A stretch of DNA of 64,000 nt, from the NCBI RefSeq assembly GCF_029784165.1, contig NC_073695.1:97569485-97633484 (forward strand), given 5' to 3'. Below are positions 1 to 10,750 of the stretch, in pieces (positions within the stretch are counted from its first letter, which is position 1; each line of letters starts with the position of its first letter). The DNA is from Wyeomyia smithii (taxonomy: Eukaryota; Arthropoda; Insecta; Diptera; Culicidae). The notes under the pieces were generated by a model. The model saw only the letters and a list, made by a program, of their open reading frames with translations, was not told where the DNA came from and did no database searches. The position numbers and the translations under genes are program-made.

Positions 1-2150
1 TGAAATGAATAATAATTGTTCTGGCATTTTGTAAAGGGTTCAGGAATACTGTAATGGTGTGTCAAGCTCGTTTCCGCAGCTGTGCTACACCGTTCTGGAC
101 TACACTTTACAGCACGAAAACGAACACGCAAGCGACGCTACACTCAGTTCTCATATTTTTCGTCCGGCATTTGAGAGCATTTGTTTTTGTTATTAGTGTT
201 TTGAGACTGCACCCTGTTTCTTTCGGGTGTAGTCCAGGATAAAGTGTGTAGTCGGATACAGAAAAAGTATAGTCCGGAAAGTGAAAAAAAAGTACAGGAC
301 AAAACTGTAGTCCGGGTGTGAACGTGCCGCGGAGACGAGTTCGACATTACTTATGCTTTTACGCATGTCGTTTGACAAAAAGGTCCCTATTGCTCAGCCT
401 AATAATGAGCCAACATAACGCGTAACATTACTTGAACTCGTCACCCAGAGAGTACTCGTGTGGTTTGTGGAATTCAGAGTATGGTGCATTGTTGCTAGTC
501 GAAGTTGAAATCTTATAATTCAATTTTTTCGATTTGTCTAGTTTTTGAGCAGAGGTTTTTGTATACTATGTCCCAATAATGACTAGTTCGGCATTTTGTC
601 AACAAACTTAAGATATATATTTTGGTCAATCTGCGTATCTGCATTTTTCAAATTATTGGGGCTTTGGATGCATGGAACTTTGCCAATTTTTCTATTCGAT
701 AGGCAACACTCGCATCGACAGCTAATAGAGAATCGGCGTGAAATATCGTGCTCCCGAGCGTCTCCGTCGGTAGTCGGGGATTGAGCGGTCGTGCATAATG
801 CTTTGGTAAAACGCGTCTCCGGCCCGGGAGAGTTTTATGATATCTTAGTTCGAATCGTCTACTTAGTGTGGTATACCATTTTGCGTTTCACTAGGATGTA
901 CCACACTTACCTGTGCGTGACCCTTATTTATTGATTTATTGACAACACTCTTTAGTTTATTACTGCTTTAAATCGGTCTCAAATCAAAAAATCGACGAAC
1001 AGACGAACAGTATAAAAGAAACGTCGTTAGTCGACCTGTTAGGCTCAGAGCCAGATGTTCGGGTGACCGAATATCTAGAGACTTCGCGTCGATACCTTTC
1101 ATGAGGTCGTATTTTCTACAGATTGGTTATAACCGTGTTATAATTTTCGATATAAATAGGGTCACTTCACGAAGAAGTGATAGGAGTCGCGAGGCGTTAA
1201 CGTGGACTCAACTCTTGTTGCTTTCGTAACATTGTGTAGTCAGCTGAGATCAATCAATGGGAGATACGTTTCGGTAGTTGCATAATAACTACATAAACAG
1301 ATGTTCAAATATTTGAGTCGGTCTTGATTGAGTCATAGGTCCGGTATTCTCGCGTGCACTTTATTTTTGCGGTGTTACTTCATCTAACATATTGATCGCG
1401 TTATGACTTCCGTAGAAGGTATAATGAACTCGTACGTGCGATATTTATTATTATGAACCCGGTACTCGAACTCAGCGCATCGTTTACCAAAACGAAACCT
1501 GCTGCAAACCTTAACCTTTTCTCCAACATCCCAGTGATTTCTCGTGGAAGTGCAGAGGTGTTCTCGGCTTCCAATAAAGCGAGTATCACGTCAACATATT
1601 CCTATACACACTCCTTCTTTGACCTGCATTCGGATGCGGCCGGCGCTGGTATTGCCTAATATAAAGATTAAGGTCACCAGTTTTTACACATTGAAGATGA
1701 ATGTTAGTCACAAGCATCATCTGTTGGTTCTCTGTGTAATTACAGCTGTTCTGGCAATAACGGAGTAGCAACCGCGGGCGGTCAATCATGCTCATGCTCA
1801 TGCTCATGCTCAACTTTGTGAATTGAAGCACAATTTTTAGTTATCAGAAAACCTTCACTTCTTCTCAGACGTGTTCCTTGGACACTAACAAACCTTTTTC
1901 AATTTCAAAAAAAAAACACATGTCATCTCTTTAGATTTCATTGTAGAGGAAAACTGAGCATGGCTGGTCATGCTCACGCTCAATTCTTTTTACGTTAATT
2001 TCTTTCTTTAAAAAGAGACATGAAAAGAGGTTTTACTGTAAACGATTGTGGAATGGCCCGGTTTCAGGAACTCCATACGTCATTTCGAAATTCTAAATGG
2101 TGACTTCAAGTTTACGTTCTGTGCGTTCTTAGAATATTGATGTACAGCCC
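1..2150. other. No gene recognised; AT-rich intergenic DNA
   Basis: No open frame here has recognisable protein motifs. A promoter-like TATAAAAG lies at 1011-1018 with no supporting downstream coding sequence. A short hexamer array is annotated separately. Confidence 0.5.
1787..1812. repeat. (CATGCT)n microsatellite
   Basis: Four uninterrupted CATGCT units followed by a partial unit are read directly. Confidence 0.9.
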
Positions 2151-2154
2151 CTCT

Positions 2155-2736
2155 ACAATTATGGGTCAGTTAACGTATTGCCTAAATTTTGAAAAATGAA
2201 TATAAAATCGGGAAAATTATCAACTTTGAATGTTTTACTTTCCATTTCTGTATTCTGATGTATACTTTCGATCGACAATTTGTTTCACTGCAGCTGATGC
2301 GTGTAAATCCGTTAAGAAGAAAAATAGTACTTGCTTAGCAAAAGACACAATTATGGGTCACTTTTGGCATTCAAGATCATTTAGTTTAAAAAATCATCAA
2401 AATCCATCACAAAAGTTATTTTATTGTTGTAAAAGCTTTCTTGTAAGTTATTTTATTAGGTCGTGATGTATTCTCATGCAAAAGTAATAAAAATAGCCAA
2501 AACATGGACTGACCCACAATTGTGCACCGCAAAACGTATCATTATTACAATTATGGGTGATTCACTTACTGCAACGAGCAGAATTATTGTTTTTAGTAAC
2601 ATTTTCATTTCAATCGTATGAATAGGGTTACAAGTGAGTTATAAAAAATACCACTGCCAATAAAAATTGTTCGGTTTCATGAGAATGGACGTATTTGTGT
2701 AAAAGTGACCCATAATTGTAGCTAACCCATAATTGT
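2155..2736. repeat. Cluster of inverted/direct ACAATTATGGGTCA motifs, probable MITE
   Basis: The 14-mer ACAATTATGGGTCA or a close variant occurs six times in about 580 bp. It is direct at 2155, 2347 and 2547 and inverted at 2510, 2706 and 2723. The outermost copies face each other, as in a terminal-inverted-repeat element with internal copies. There is no transposase and no clear target duplication, so the superfamily is unassigned. Confidence 0.55.
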
Positions 2737-2742
2737 GGAAGC

Positions 2743-3531
2743 ACTGTAAACGATGCGAAATATTTTTGAAGTGAGTTGTGCTAATGCATCAATGAAATAT
2801 AAAAATTGATTCTCAATTTTGAAACCTTTGATCCCGAGCATCGCCGGGAACGTTCAACTAGTTATTAATATTTTTTTAGAGCCAAAAGTTTTTTGATCAG
2901 TGTGACGTCTCTGGAAAAGTTTTAGACAGTAATTTTATCTTTCCGATAAAAAAAAACTCCAAAAAAAAATCATTTCTTTTAATGTAAAAGAAACATTGAA
3001 ACTAATATAAAAAAGCTTATTTTCCAAAAATCTTTTTTTTTTTGCATGAAAATTACAAAAAATTACCGAAGCGATGAAGAAGTCAAAAAAAAAGTTATAT
3101 TTAAAAAAAAATTTACAACATGGACGAGGGAAATTTTTTTCTAAGCCTAAAAGTCACACCTTCTATTCCCGTTCATTTTCGCATCCTCGCAAACTGCATA
3201 CATTGCCCGCTTTACTGAACTTAAAATGTAAGTCATATGACAAAAATGAAATTAGTTCGTAAAGTAAATTTACAACATGTTTATTTTTGGAAGGACAATG
3301 TTATTATCTACAACTTTTCCAAAGGCACTATGCCAATCAAACCAACTGTTTCGATTATAAAAATATTTTAATTACCCACAGAGTGTTTGGAGATTAAAAT
3401 TATTTTTTCAGCTAAATCGGTTTGTTTGACTGGCATAACTAGTGTCTCTGGTAAGGTTGTAGAAAATAATTTTGTCCTAAAAAAATATGCCCTGTGAGTT
3501 TCTGCGACACCAAAAATAATAAAATGCATTT
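2743..3531. other. No gene recognised; A/T-rich DNA
   Basis: Runs of A and T dominate. The short open frame near 3074-3262 is lysine-rich low-complexity sequence without protein motifs. Confidence 0.5.
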
Positions 3532-4460
3532 GGGACTATTCCCAAACTACGTGGTCATATTTTGATCCCTTTTATACCCCCTACTCCCCCATGGTCTTTC
3601 GTGGTCTTTTGTTTTGTGATCTTATTCTGCAAATATATGTACAATAAAGTATGAAAAATTTATAAAAAAATGAAGGTTCAAGAAAATTGATTATTAGTTA
3701 TTGCGCAAATTGTAAATAGAATTTTCAGTAATATCATTTTCTCAAAACCAAAATAACAAATAGATAATGGTTGTTTATTTTTTATAATATTTCATTGTCT
3801 TTAACAAATATAATAATTTCCTTACCTGAAAGTAATTTAAAATAAGCTTTTGTGTTGAGTATATTCAAAATGATTTTTAATTTGTTGTTGAGTATCAGAA
3901 TAAATAAACTTTGTTTAAGGAGTTTGATCATCTACGATAAATTTTTCGCTTATAGTTATGATAAATTGTATACTCATCTAGAAATCATCTAGAAAAATAT
4001 TTAGCTGATAATAAGTGAAACCTTACTTTTAGTGATTTTCAGGTATCGGATTTGTAACTTAGTTTTTTTTTAATAAATTACAAAGTTTTTGAATGTCGAA
4101 CAAAATATAAACATCTTTCTTTCTTCCTTCAGTTCACGAACATCCAGGTCTTATATATTGTTTTCAAGACCAAAACGTTGATTTTTTTACCGGTCGTTGA
4201 GTTTTGAAATATACTTCCAGGAAAAATAACATAAATCCGGACGCATTGCAAAATATAACTATTTTGCTAAAGAAGTAAATGCCATATAAGGCAAAGCCTG
4301 TTTAAAACAAAAAAAAATTTCTTCGTGACACTTATTAATTAGCCGTGTCAAAAATTTATTAATTAAAAAATTGCGAAAGCTTCGTCTTGACTTAGTGGCA
4401 ATAATAAATTAATAAATTATAACCCCCACACCCCCCGATGATTTTTCGTGGTCTTTTGAT
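3532..4460. mobile_element. Degenerate copy of the ACGTGGTC/GGTCTTTCGTGG MITE family
   Basis: The left end reads GGGACTATTCCCAAACTACG and continues into GTGGTCATATTTTGA and a C-rich tract with TGGTCTTTCGTGGTCTTTTG. Near 4425-4455 the C-rich tract with TTTTCGTGGTCTTTTGAT recurs. The interior segment around 4383-4420 (CTTGACTTAGTGGCAATAAT) matches, in reverse complement, DNA inside the intact-looking element at 59.8-60.2 kb, so both belong to one family. The distal terminus is eroded and no target duplication is visible. Confidence 0.55.
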
Positions 4461-5090
4461 AACCTATGCTGACTTTGAAGTCAGAGTGTTTTGAAACAAT
4501 ACTAAAAATTCAGGCAATTACGACTTTTTCAGCTTGACACATCGATCACTCTGTCTATAAGGCATGATATCTGGTCAGCCTAGTGATAGCAATGAACTAT
4601 CTGAAAAAACACATTTAAATACACTACGGTGTGCGAAGAGGGGTCCTCTAACACAGAAAAATCCGAAAAAACGCTTGAAAATTTTTACAAGTCGAGTAGC
4701 ATAGAACATTTGGCCTGTAAGATAGAGCTTCAGAGCTTTAGTTTTGACAGAAATTGCTATGCTCCCTAAACGAGAGACAAAAAGTGACCTCTTTAACCTT
4801 GTGGGCTGCAAATATAACCACATTTTGATGTACGTAAAAGATGCGTAAAATTTATTCCTACAAACAAATTACTAGATACCTTGTGGCGCATTTGGACGGC
4901 TTCATATTCCTCGAATATGACTTCAGTGATGACATGAATTTTATGCTCTGCGTGAATAAAAAATACCTCCCGCATGATGTTAAGGTTTTGTCTTTAAAAA
5001 CAAAAATTACCAGCTGAGAGTTTATTCTTCTATGTCTGACTTAGTTTACCAGATATCTGTTGAGATATATTCTATTTAATTTATAGTCGC
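4461..5090. other. No gene recognised
   Basis: Short open frames on the minus strand at 4575-4975 carry no recognisable motif and no splice or polyadenylation context. Confidence 0.45.
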
Positions 5091-5124
5091 AATGAGCACA
5101 AACCAAAATAATGTAATAATGTGC

Positions 5125-5310
5125 ACCGGAAATTTGGCCCGAAATTTCGTAATCGTCGAAATTGGAAGTTTAATCTCGCGAAATTTTAGGCGGAACTTAG
5201 CGAAATTCAACGAAAGTTTCCGGCAATTTCGCGAAACCGAAATTTTGCGAAATTTCGGGAAATTTCGAGTTTTGCGAAATTATACGAAATCATTCGAAAT
5301 CTCGCACAGC
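5125..5310. repeat. Degenerate GCGAAATTTC array
   Basis: GAAATTTC, GCGAAATT and related palindromic words recur many times in under 200 bp, giving a locally self-complementary tract. Confidence 0.7.
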
Positions 5311-5600
5311 CTTACTATATAGCAAGCCACACATGCTATAAACATGCACAGACACGCTAGACATGCACACGCTATATAGCAAACCACGCACGCTATTTAA
5401 CAAGCCACACACGATATAAACATGCACACACGCGCTACAGACATGCATACACGCTATAATCATACACACACGCTATACAGCTAGCCACGTACGCTATATT
5501 GCTAGCCACGCACGCTAGCCACACACCTTATATAGCTAGGGACACACGCTACAGATATTCACACACGTTATGCGCACACACCCTACATACGCTGGATGAT
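5311..5600. repeat. Degenerate minisatellite of CACACGCTATA-type units
   Basis: Variants of CACACGCTATA plus CATGCACA or AGCCACGCACG spacers alternate about ten times with irregular spacing. This is tandem-repeat DNA with no coding content. Confidence 0.7.
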
Positions 5601-6235
5601 GGTGGCATCTCAAACCACCTGGCAGTGCGAGTCTCTTTTAGTTTCGGGTTGTATTTACCAAACGATATCTGAATCGGATTACCGCTGGTGGGGTCCAACT
5701 CAGATCGAAGGGAAGCCGTACTGAAAGAGGTAGGAACTGCAGCTAACCACTACCACCGCCGCTGTTCCCCGCTGCTGATCCACTTCGCCTACTGCCATCG
5801 GTGTTGATGTCCGCTGCTGTTGCCTGTTGCTAGTAAATTGATTTGCTTGAGGAGAAACAGTCTCTTATATAGCTCAAAGAGTGCATTTCCGGCTAACTAG
5901 GTACTCCATTCTGTCGTCCTTTTTAGGGAAAGGCAGCAAGCGACCAATCAAAAGTCGACATTTGCGTTTCGACAATGTTCAACAATTTTCAATATTACAA
6001 TAGTTTGAACAATCAGAATACAATTTTTTGTATTTGTACGGGTGCATAAAAGATTTTCCAATCGATTGCTGCAAAAATGACAGAAGTCGGTTGGAAACTG
6101 ACTGGGTTTAAAACGTTTGAAATTGGACAATTTTTGTGACGCTCTCGATGTTTTCGGTTTTGAAATTGGATCCCTGTATTGAAATTGGGTCCCTGTAATT
6201 GTTGCCGTAAGACGTATTCTACGTCAAAATGTAAA
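5600..6235 (+). repeat. Dispersed repeat family, copy 1
   Basis: A segment rich in GCTGCTG/CCGCTGCTG is followed by CTCTTATATAGCTCAAAGAG, GTGCATTTCCGG..AACTAGGT, ATTCTGTCG and TTTTCAATATTACAATAGTT. The same order recurs at 9540-10080, and in reverse complement at 39.2-39.4 and 40.2-40.5 kb. It ends near 6207-6225 in a small hairpin, GACGTATTCTACGTC, followed by AAAAT. It has no coding capacity and is probably a non-autonomous element. Confidence 0.65.
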
Positions 6236-6289
6236 GCCTTGTTTCAACGCAAGTTTCAACCAATCAAAACTAAAAACAACCATCCAATA

Positions 6290-6600
6290 TGAGTATTTTG
6301 GGATCCGGGATGATATTCGGAGTCTTGAAACCGACCCCGAACGGCATTTTGAGTTTCAACATGGCAACTTAAGTTCTGTAATAGAGCCTAAAATAGATAT
6401 TTCCGTAATCGAGATGATATACAGAAGCCAAAAATCGACCCCAGACGCCAAAGTGAATCCACAGTCCAAAGTGGCACCTTCCGGTTTCTGTAAAATCGAC
6501 AAATACTACCAAATACCGCTTAATATCAGTATTCCCGGAGTCGATGTGGTGCCCAGAGGCTGGGAATCCCGGTGCCATTTTGATATCCAAAATAAAACAT
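6290..6600. repeat. Internally periodic dispersed repeat (GGGATGAT/CCGGTTTCTG type), copy 1
   Basis: Phrases such as CGGGATGATATTCGGAG, AAAAATCGACC, CATTTTGA and CCTTCCGGTTTCTG repeat at roughly 90-130 bp spacing. The same phrases occur near 44.3-44.5 and 50.75-51.14 kb. The apparent open frames on both strands come from the repeat. Confidence 0.5.
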
Positions 6601-6690
6601 AAAATCAAAAGGGCTATATGCAAAGCTACGACCGCAAGGTTAATGTAGAACTACATAAGGTTGTTCGTTACATTACTTGTATTGAATATA

Positions 6691-7024
6691 CAGTCGAATC
6701 CCTTTATAGCGACATCGCAAGGGACTGTCGTTATAGCGAAATGTCGCAATAATACGAAGAATTCTTGCATATGTAGAACAGAAGGTACCGTTGAGAATGT
6801 CGTTATAGGTTTAGCAATGTCGTTATAGAGTGATTCGACTGTACTATTGTCGCAATAAAGAATGACAAGTATTAGTTTTGGTATGCCGTTATAGAGGAAG
6901 GTCGTGATAGCGAAATGTCGCAATAAAACGACGAATTTTAGTATAAAACAGAAGGGACTGTTGAGAATGTCGCTATAGCGAGATTTGTCTCTATAAAAAG
7001 TGTCGTTATAGATGGATTCGACTG
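6691..7024. mobile_element. pogo/Tc1-type MITE with TA duplication and three terminal repeats
   Basis: The left end CAGTCGAATCCCTTTATAGC is inverted at the right end as GTTATAGATGGATTCGACTG, and each end is flanked by TA (6689-6690 and 7025-7026). A third complete right-type end, GATTCGACTG followed by TA, lies inside at 6832-6843. The body repeats CGAAATGTCGCAATAA and TTGAGAATGTCG. The element is 334 bp, lacks a transposase and would depend on a Tc1/pogo-type enzyme. Its structure suggests a partial internal duplication or two fused copies. Confidence 0.8.
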
Positions 7025-7239
7025 TAATATAATATAAAAATTAGTGCAAAAGAGAAGTTGAAGTGCTACCGAATTTCAGTTTGCACACACATCACTGAAC
7101 AGGAACACACTGTACAAAGCAAACAAGTTTCAACAGTCAGAATGCATGCAGATTAAAATAACATTTTACTTTTGATCCCAGCGCAAAATGAGAAAATAGT
7201 AAATCTCCTTGAACAATATAATGGTGATTGCATCTGTAA

Positions 7240-7461
7240 GGATTGTATCTCCCAGATGGTCTCGAGGTACGATGCTGGCCCAACAAGCCAGTCGTCGTAG
7301 GTTCGAGTCTCGACTCAAGAGAGACTGTTAGTGTCAGTAGGATCGTAGCGCTAGCCCCGCAATTGTCCTGTACACTAAACAGTTGGTTGCGAAGTCTGTG
7401 TATAACAAACAGAAGGTCATGTTCCGATTCGGAATGTAGCACCAAGGCTTTGCTTTGCTTT
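7240..7461 (+). mobile_element. tRNA-derived SINE, full copy with 12-bp target duplication
   Basis: The 5' part contains a B-box-like GGTTCGAGTCTC and a tRNA-like anticodon arm (CTGGC/GCCAG closing a 7-nt loop). The 3' part ends in GTAGCACCAAGGCTTTGC. TTGCATCTGTAA flanks it exactly at 7228-7239 and 7462-7473. Three more copies lie on the minus strand at 25.78, 39.83 and 62.89 kb. SINEs of this kind are transcribed by RNA polymerase III and depend on a LINE for mobility. The family name is not assigned. Confidence 0.8.
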
Positions 7462-7759
7462 TTGCATCTGTAAAGACATTTATTATTCAATTTCGTATCA
7501 AATATAATCATGGGCGCAACTACGGGGGGGCTAAGGTGGGGCTGAAGCCCCCCCTAGAACGTGTTTAGCCCCCCCTAGAATTTCCCAGAGAATGATTGTA
7601 TTCAATATATATATACATTCCATACTACTTATCAGAGCATCAAAATCAACCCAAATTGAGATGTCGTCATTCATTGGCTAAGAACTAGTTCTGCACCCAG
7701 GATCGATTCTCAACCCTTGCTCTCTTACTAACTTTACCAGTCAGACGAGAGCTGTAGTA

Positions 7760-7980
7760 ACTCGTGCTGTATCAAAAAGTCGCCAGTTTACTCGGTTTTG
7801 GGCTGTGTTTCACCAGTTCCCCAGACGTCTCATCACTCGCAAGTCTCTTTCGATCTGGTCGAGCCATCATGCACGCTGCGCCCCTTAATTTCTTGTGCCG
7901 GTAGGGTTGCAGAAAAGAAGTGATTTGACATGGTTGTCGTCCGGCATTCTTAAGATGTGACCAGCCCACCGCAACCTATT
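7760..7980 (-). pseudogene. RTE-type LINE, C-terminal fragment
   Basis: On the minus strand, shifted frames give GWSHLKNAGRQPCQ in one and RWAGHILRMPDDNHVK in the neighbouring one, followed by stretches resembling WLDQIERDL and a tryptophan-rich tail. This matches the conserved C-terminus (RWAGHVxRM..R.G.QR.RW.D.vE.DL) downstream of the reverse transcriptase in RTE-type elements. Stops and frameshifts make it non-functional. The endonuclease piece lies upstream in transcription order at 8.24-8.71 kb and the reverse transcriptase domain between them is missing, consistent with one internally deleted LINE. Confidence 0.6.
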
Positions 7981-8239
7981 GTCTTTTGCCAGGTGTGCAA
8001 TGGGGTTCTCTCCAAGCAGCGATTGTAACTCATGGTTCATGCGCTGTAGCCATTATCCGTCGTCCGCTTGTGCTCCTCCGTAGATAGTCACCTTCTGTTC
8101 GCCGATAGGCACCTTCTGTTCGAAAATATCAAAAGGACCTCTATAGAGGACTACCGGTTATCAGGGTTTTGTAGTTTTTTGTATCGAAGTGGTCATGTCC
8201 GATCATCACCGTGATTGGTGCGTACGTTTGTAATGTCTG

Positions 8240-8710
8240 AGAAGAACGGGCCGTCGTTGAGAACGTGGTCAATTTGTTTTGCTGTACGTTGGTCGAGGAA
8301 AGAAGTGACTTTGGCTGTGCGGGCCGATAACCGGCTTATATAAGGCTATCCTTCCGTTCATGTCCCCAACGACGATCTTGATATCTCTACGCGAGCAGCT
8401 ATCGTAGAGTTTCTCCAGCTGTGCGTAGAACGCTTCTTTCCCTGCTTCAGGTCTTCCTTCGTGAGGGCAGTGCACTTCGGGAATAGTGTAGTTGTGGAAC
8501 CGGCTCTTAATTCTCAACAAACACAACCTGTCGCTGATTGCCTGCCGCTTTGGTGGTACTGTGCCTTGCGGCGTCAAATCCACCGTACCTTCTCTCCTTT
8601 CAGGCAAAGCTCCTGGAGCGCGACGATGTCGAAGTGGCGGGGTTCTAGCTGATCCAGCAGAATTCGGTCGACATCCGGGTCGTTAAGCGATCTACTGTTA
8701 CATGTACTGA
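8240..8710 (-). pseudogene. RTE-type LINE, APE-like endonuclease fragment
   Basis: The minus-strand frame around 8269-8607 includes LCLLRIKSRFHNYTI, EAFYAQLEKLYDSCSRRD and IKIVVGDMNGRI. These are the AP-endonuclease motifs of RTE-type LINEs, where the D and N of the GDMNGRI stretch belong to the active site. The neighbouring frame at 8645-8710 looks like the upstream DVDRILLDQLEPRHFDI part. Several frameshifts separate the pieces. The family enzyme nicks genomic DNA for target-primed reverse transcription; this copy cannot be active. It lies entirely inside the hAT-type element. Confidence 0.65.
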
Positions 8711-9539
8711 GCTTCTAATCGTCGTCCTTATTTCGTCGGCTGGGTCATTGCCGATTGTTCCGGTTCGTTTTGAATTCTTGATTCTCCGTAGTATGTTTAT
8801 TTTAGTATGCTGCCTCACTAGGGCTGCGATACCTAGTCTCGCGACGGAGCTGCCGCCATGGATGTAGCTGGCGAGACACCGCATTTCATAGTTCAACCAT
8901 CCGGTCCGGATCAGTCGCTGTTTGAGCCGCCCCTAGCCTGTGAGGTAGACGCGCAGACAAGCTGCTCTCTAGGAGAACAACTACCCCACCGGTTTACCGG
9001 TTTTTCCTTGGTTGCTCGTATCCCAGTTGGTACCACGTGGAGGTAGGAATAGGGCAATATGCCTTGAACCACACTGGGGTCTATTTTCTTCTAACTAGTA
9101 CGGGTGAACTGTTAAAAAGCACTGCCCAGCCGTTTACCAAATCTAGCTCTCCTCAATATCGAATCATTGTTGCTGAAAGAGCTTGGCGTTGACGATGTGT
9201 TCAAGATATTCAGTACATCTTCGGAGATTCTAACCCGAAGTGATTTTTTTCTGCTTTTACAAGACTATTTTAAGCGTTATTAAATAAGCATATTCAAACT
9301 CTTTTTTCTCTTTTTTAAGTGACTAGCCCCCCCTAGAAATTTTCCTTAGTTGCGCCCATGAATATAATGTTGATCGATTCTGTGTGCTACCCCGACAGTC
9401 CGAATAAGGTATTCCTTCTGATAACACATTGGGAAGCTGTTTTAACACTGAAAATTTGATAAGTCATGTTCTTTGAACGCCAGCTTTCCAGAACGTTGGT
9501 GTGTTGCCGAAATAATGCAACTTTTCATTGGATGCATTT

Positions 9540-10085
9540 ACTGCTGATGCTGCCCGCTACTGCACAAAGACAACATTTTACTAACGGAAGTGGTGCTGCC
9601 ACTATTGATGCTGATACCCGCTGCAACTGCTGCTGCTATCCGTTGCCACAATTGCTGCTACTAAGTAAGGACTGTTGTAGTCGCTGTTTAGAACTCATAT
9701 GAGCAGTTTCAGCTGAAACAGGGTCTTATATAGACCAAATAGTACATTCCGAACTACTAGGTCCATTATTCTGTCGACCGTGCTTGGGAAAGTATGAACG
9801 ACCATTCAGAGGTCGAATTTTGCGTTTTGACAAGGCTTGAAAGTTTTCAATAATACAATAGTTCGGATAATAAAATTACAATTTTCTGCATTTGGGAGGA
9901 ATCTTAGAAGATTTTAAAACCGATTGCTGCAAAACCGAAGGAAACCCATCGGAAACTAACCGATTTATCAACATTTGAAATTAGACATATTTTTCGTTTT
10001 TTCCGGTTTTAGATTTTCATTTTACAACATTATGTAGCCGCACTTCCTGAGCGACGTAGCTCTACGTCAAAATAAAATATAAAAT
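9540..10085 (+). repeat. Dispersed repeat family, copy 2
   Basis: This shares order and wording with 5600-6235: a CTGCTGCT-rich start, GGTCTTATATAGACCAAATAG, CCATTATTCTGTCGACCG, TTTTCAATAATACAATAGTT and an ending hairpin, GACGTAGCTCTACGTC followed by AAAAT at about 10058-10078. It is non-coding. Confidence 0.65.
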
Positions 10086-10189
10086 ATGACTACTTCCGGA
10101 ATCGAAAAATAAAAGCAAAAAAATATGATGGTAAATTGGAAAAATAACAGTGATGAGATGAACCCAACTAAACTCACCCAACCAAACAG

Positions 10190-10750
10190 TCTCAAGCCGT
10201 GGTGCCATTAGCTCCAGTTCACCAGCTCTGCAGTATGTGTGGGGTCCGTAGGTCGTCTTCAAGCAGTCCGTGGTTTATTCGTCTTCTCCACGTCTCGTTT
10301 TCCACCAGCATAGTCCATGTCTCATTACCATTGAGAACTACCGGTTTGACCTGTAGATGGTTGACTTGGTGCGCAGGCGTTTTCAACTCGATCGGAGCGT
10401 CCTCCGGAATGAATTTTTCTGTTGTCGGCGGTTACCAGGGTACACGAGGTACACGAACTCTTCGATCACCTTGATTTCGACCATCATCAACTTTCAATTC
10501 GAGGTGAGACAATAGACCTATCTTCTCTTAAACTTCTCCCTGTCATGTACTTCGCTCTCGACGACCAGTTGATTCAGTTTGCCCTCGGCCTTCAGTTCGA
10601 TGTACGCATCCGCCATCTTCACGAAGGTCCAGGCAACGATATAGATCGCGTTGTACCGACATTTGAAACATCATGACACTCGTGTTCAACCCCGCAATTC
10701 TAATCATACCTCCCAGAACAATATTAAATAGTAGCACGAGAGACCATCAC
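10190..10750 (-). pseudogene. RTE-type LINE 3' fragment (first of two)
   Basis: The minus strand carries a degenerate stretch parallel to 11.28-11.62 kb: CACTATTTAATATTGTTCTGG, then sequence corresponding to the reverse-transcriptase palm ('LLFNIVL', 'MYVDRxxD'-like pieces in shifted frames). Every frame is interrupted. The segment at 10543-10737 (MLLFNIVLGGMIRIAGLNTSVMMF) resembles the LLFNIALEGVIRxSGVNTSGTIF region of RTE elements. It abuts a second, longer RTE remnant in the same orientation. Confidence 0.5.

Larger units (their letters stand above)
7509..9360. mobile_element. hAT-type element with 8-bp target duplication
   Basis: The termini are CATGGGCGCAACTAC at the left and TTAGTTGCGCCCATG at the right, each followed inward by tracts of GCCCCCCCTAGAA. 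AATATAAT flanks both sides exactly (7501-7508 and 9361-9368). An 8-bp duplication with CA..GGCGC ends is the hAT signature. No transposase frame is visible inside. Instead the element holds antisense pieces of an RTE-type LINE at about 7.76-7.98 and 8.24-8.71 kb, so it is non-autonomous and has either captured or been hit by a LINE. Confidence 0.85.

Noticed and set aside
870..1260. Possible solo LTR with TATAAAAG at 1011
   Set aside because: No matching second copy, clear TG..CA ends or target duplication could be found.
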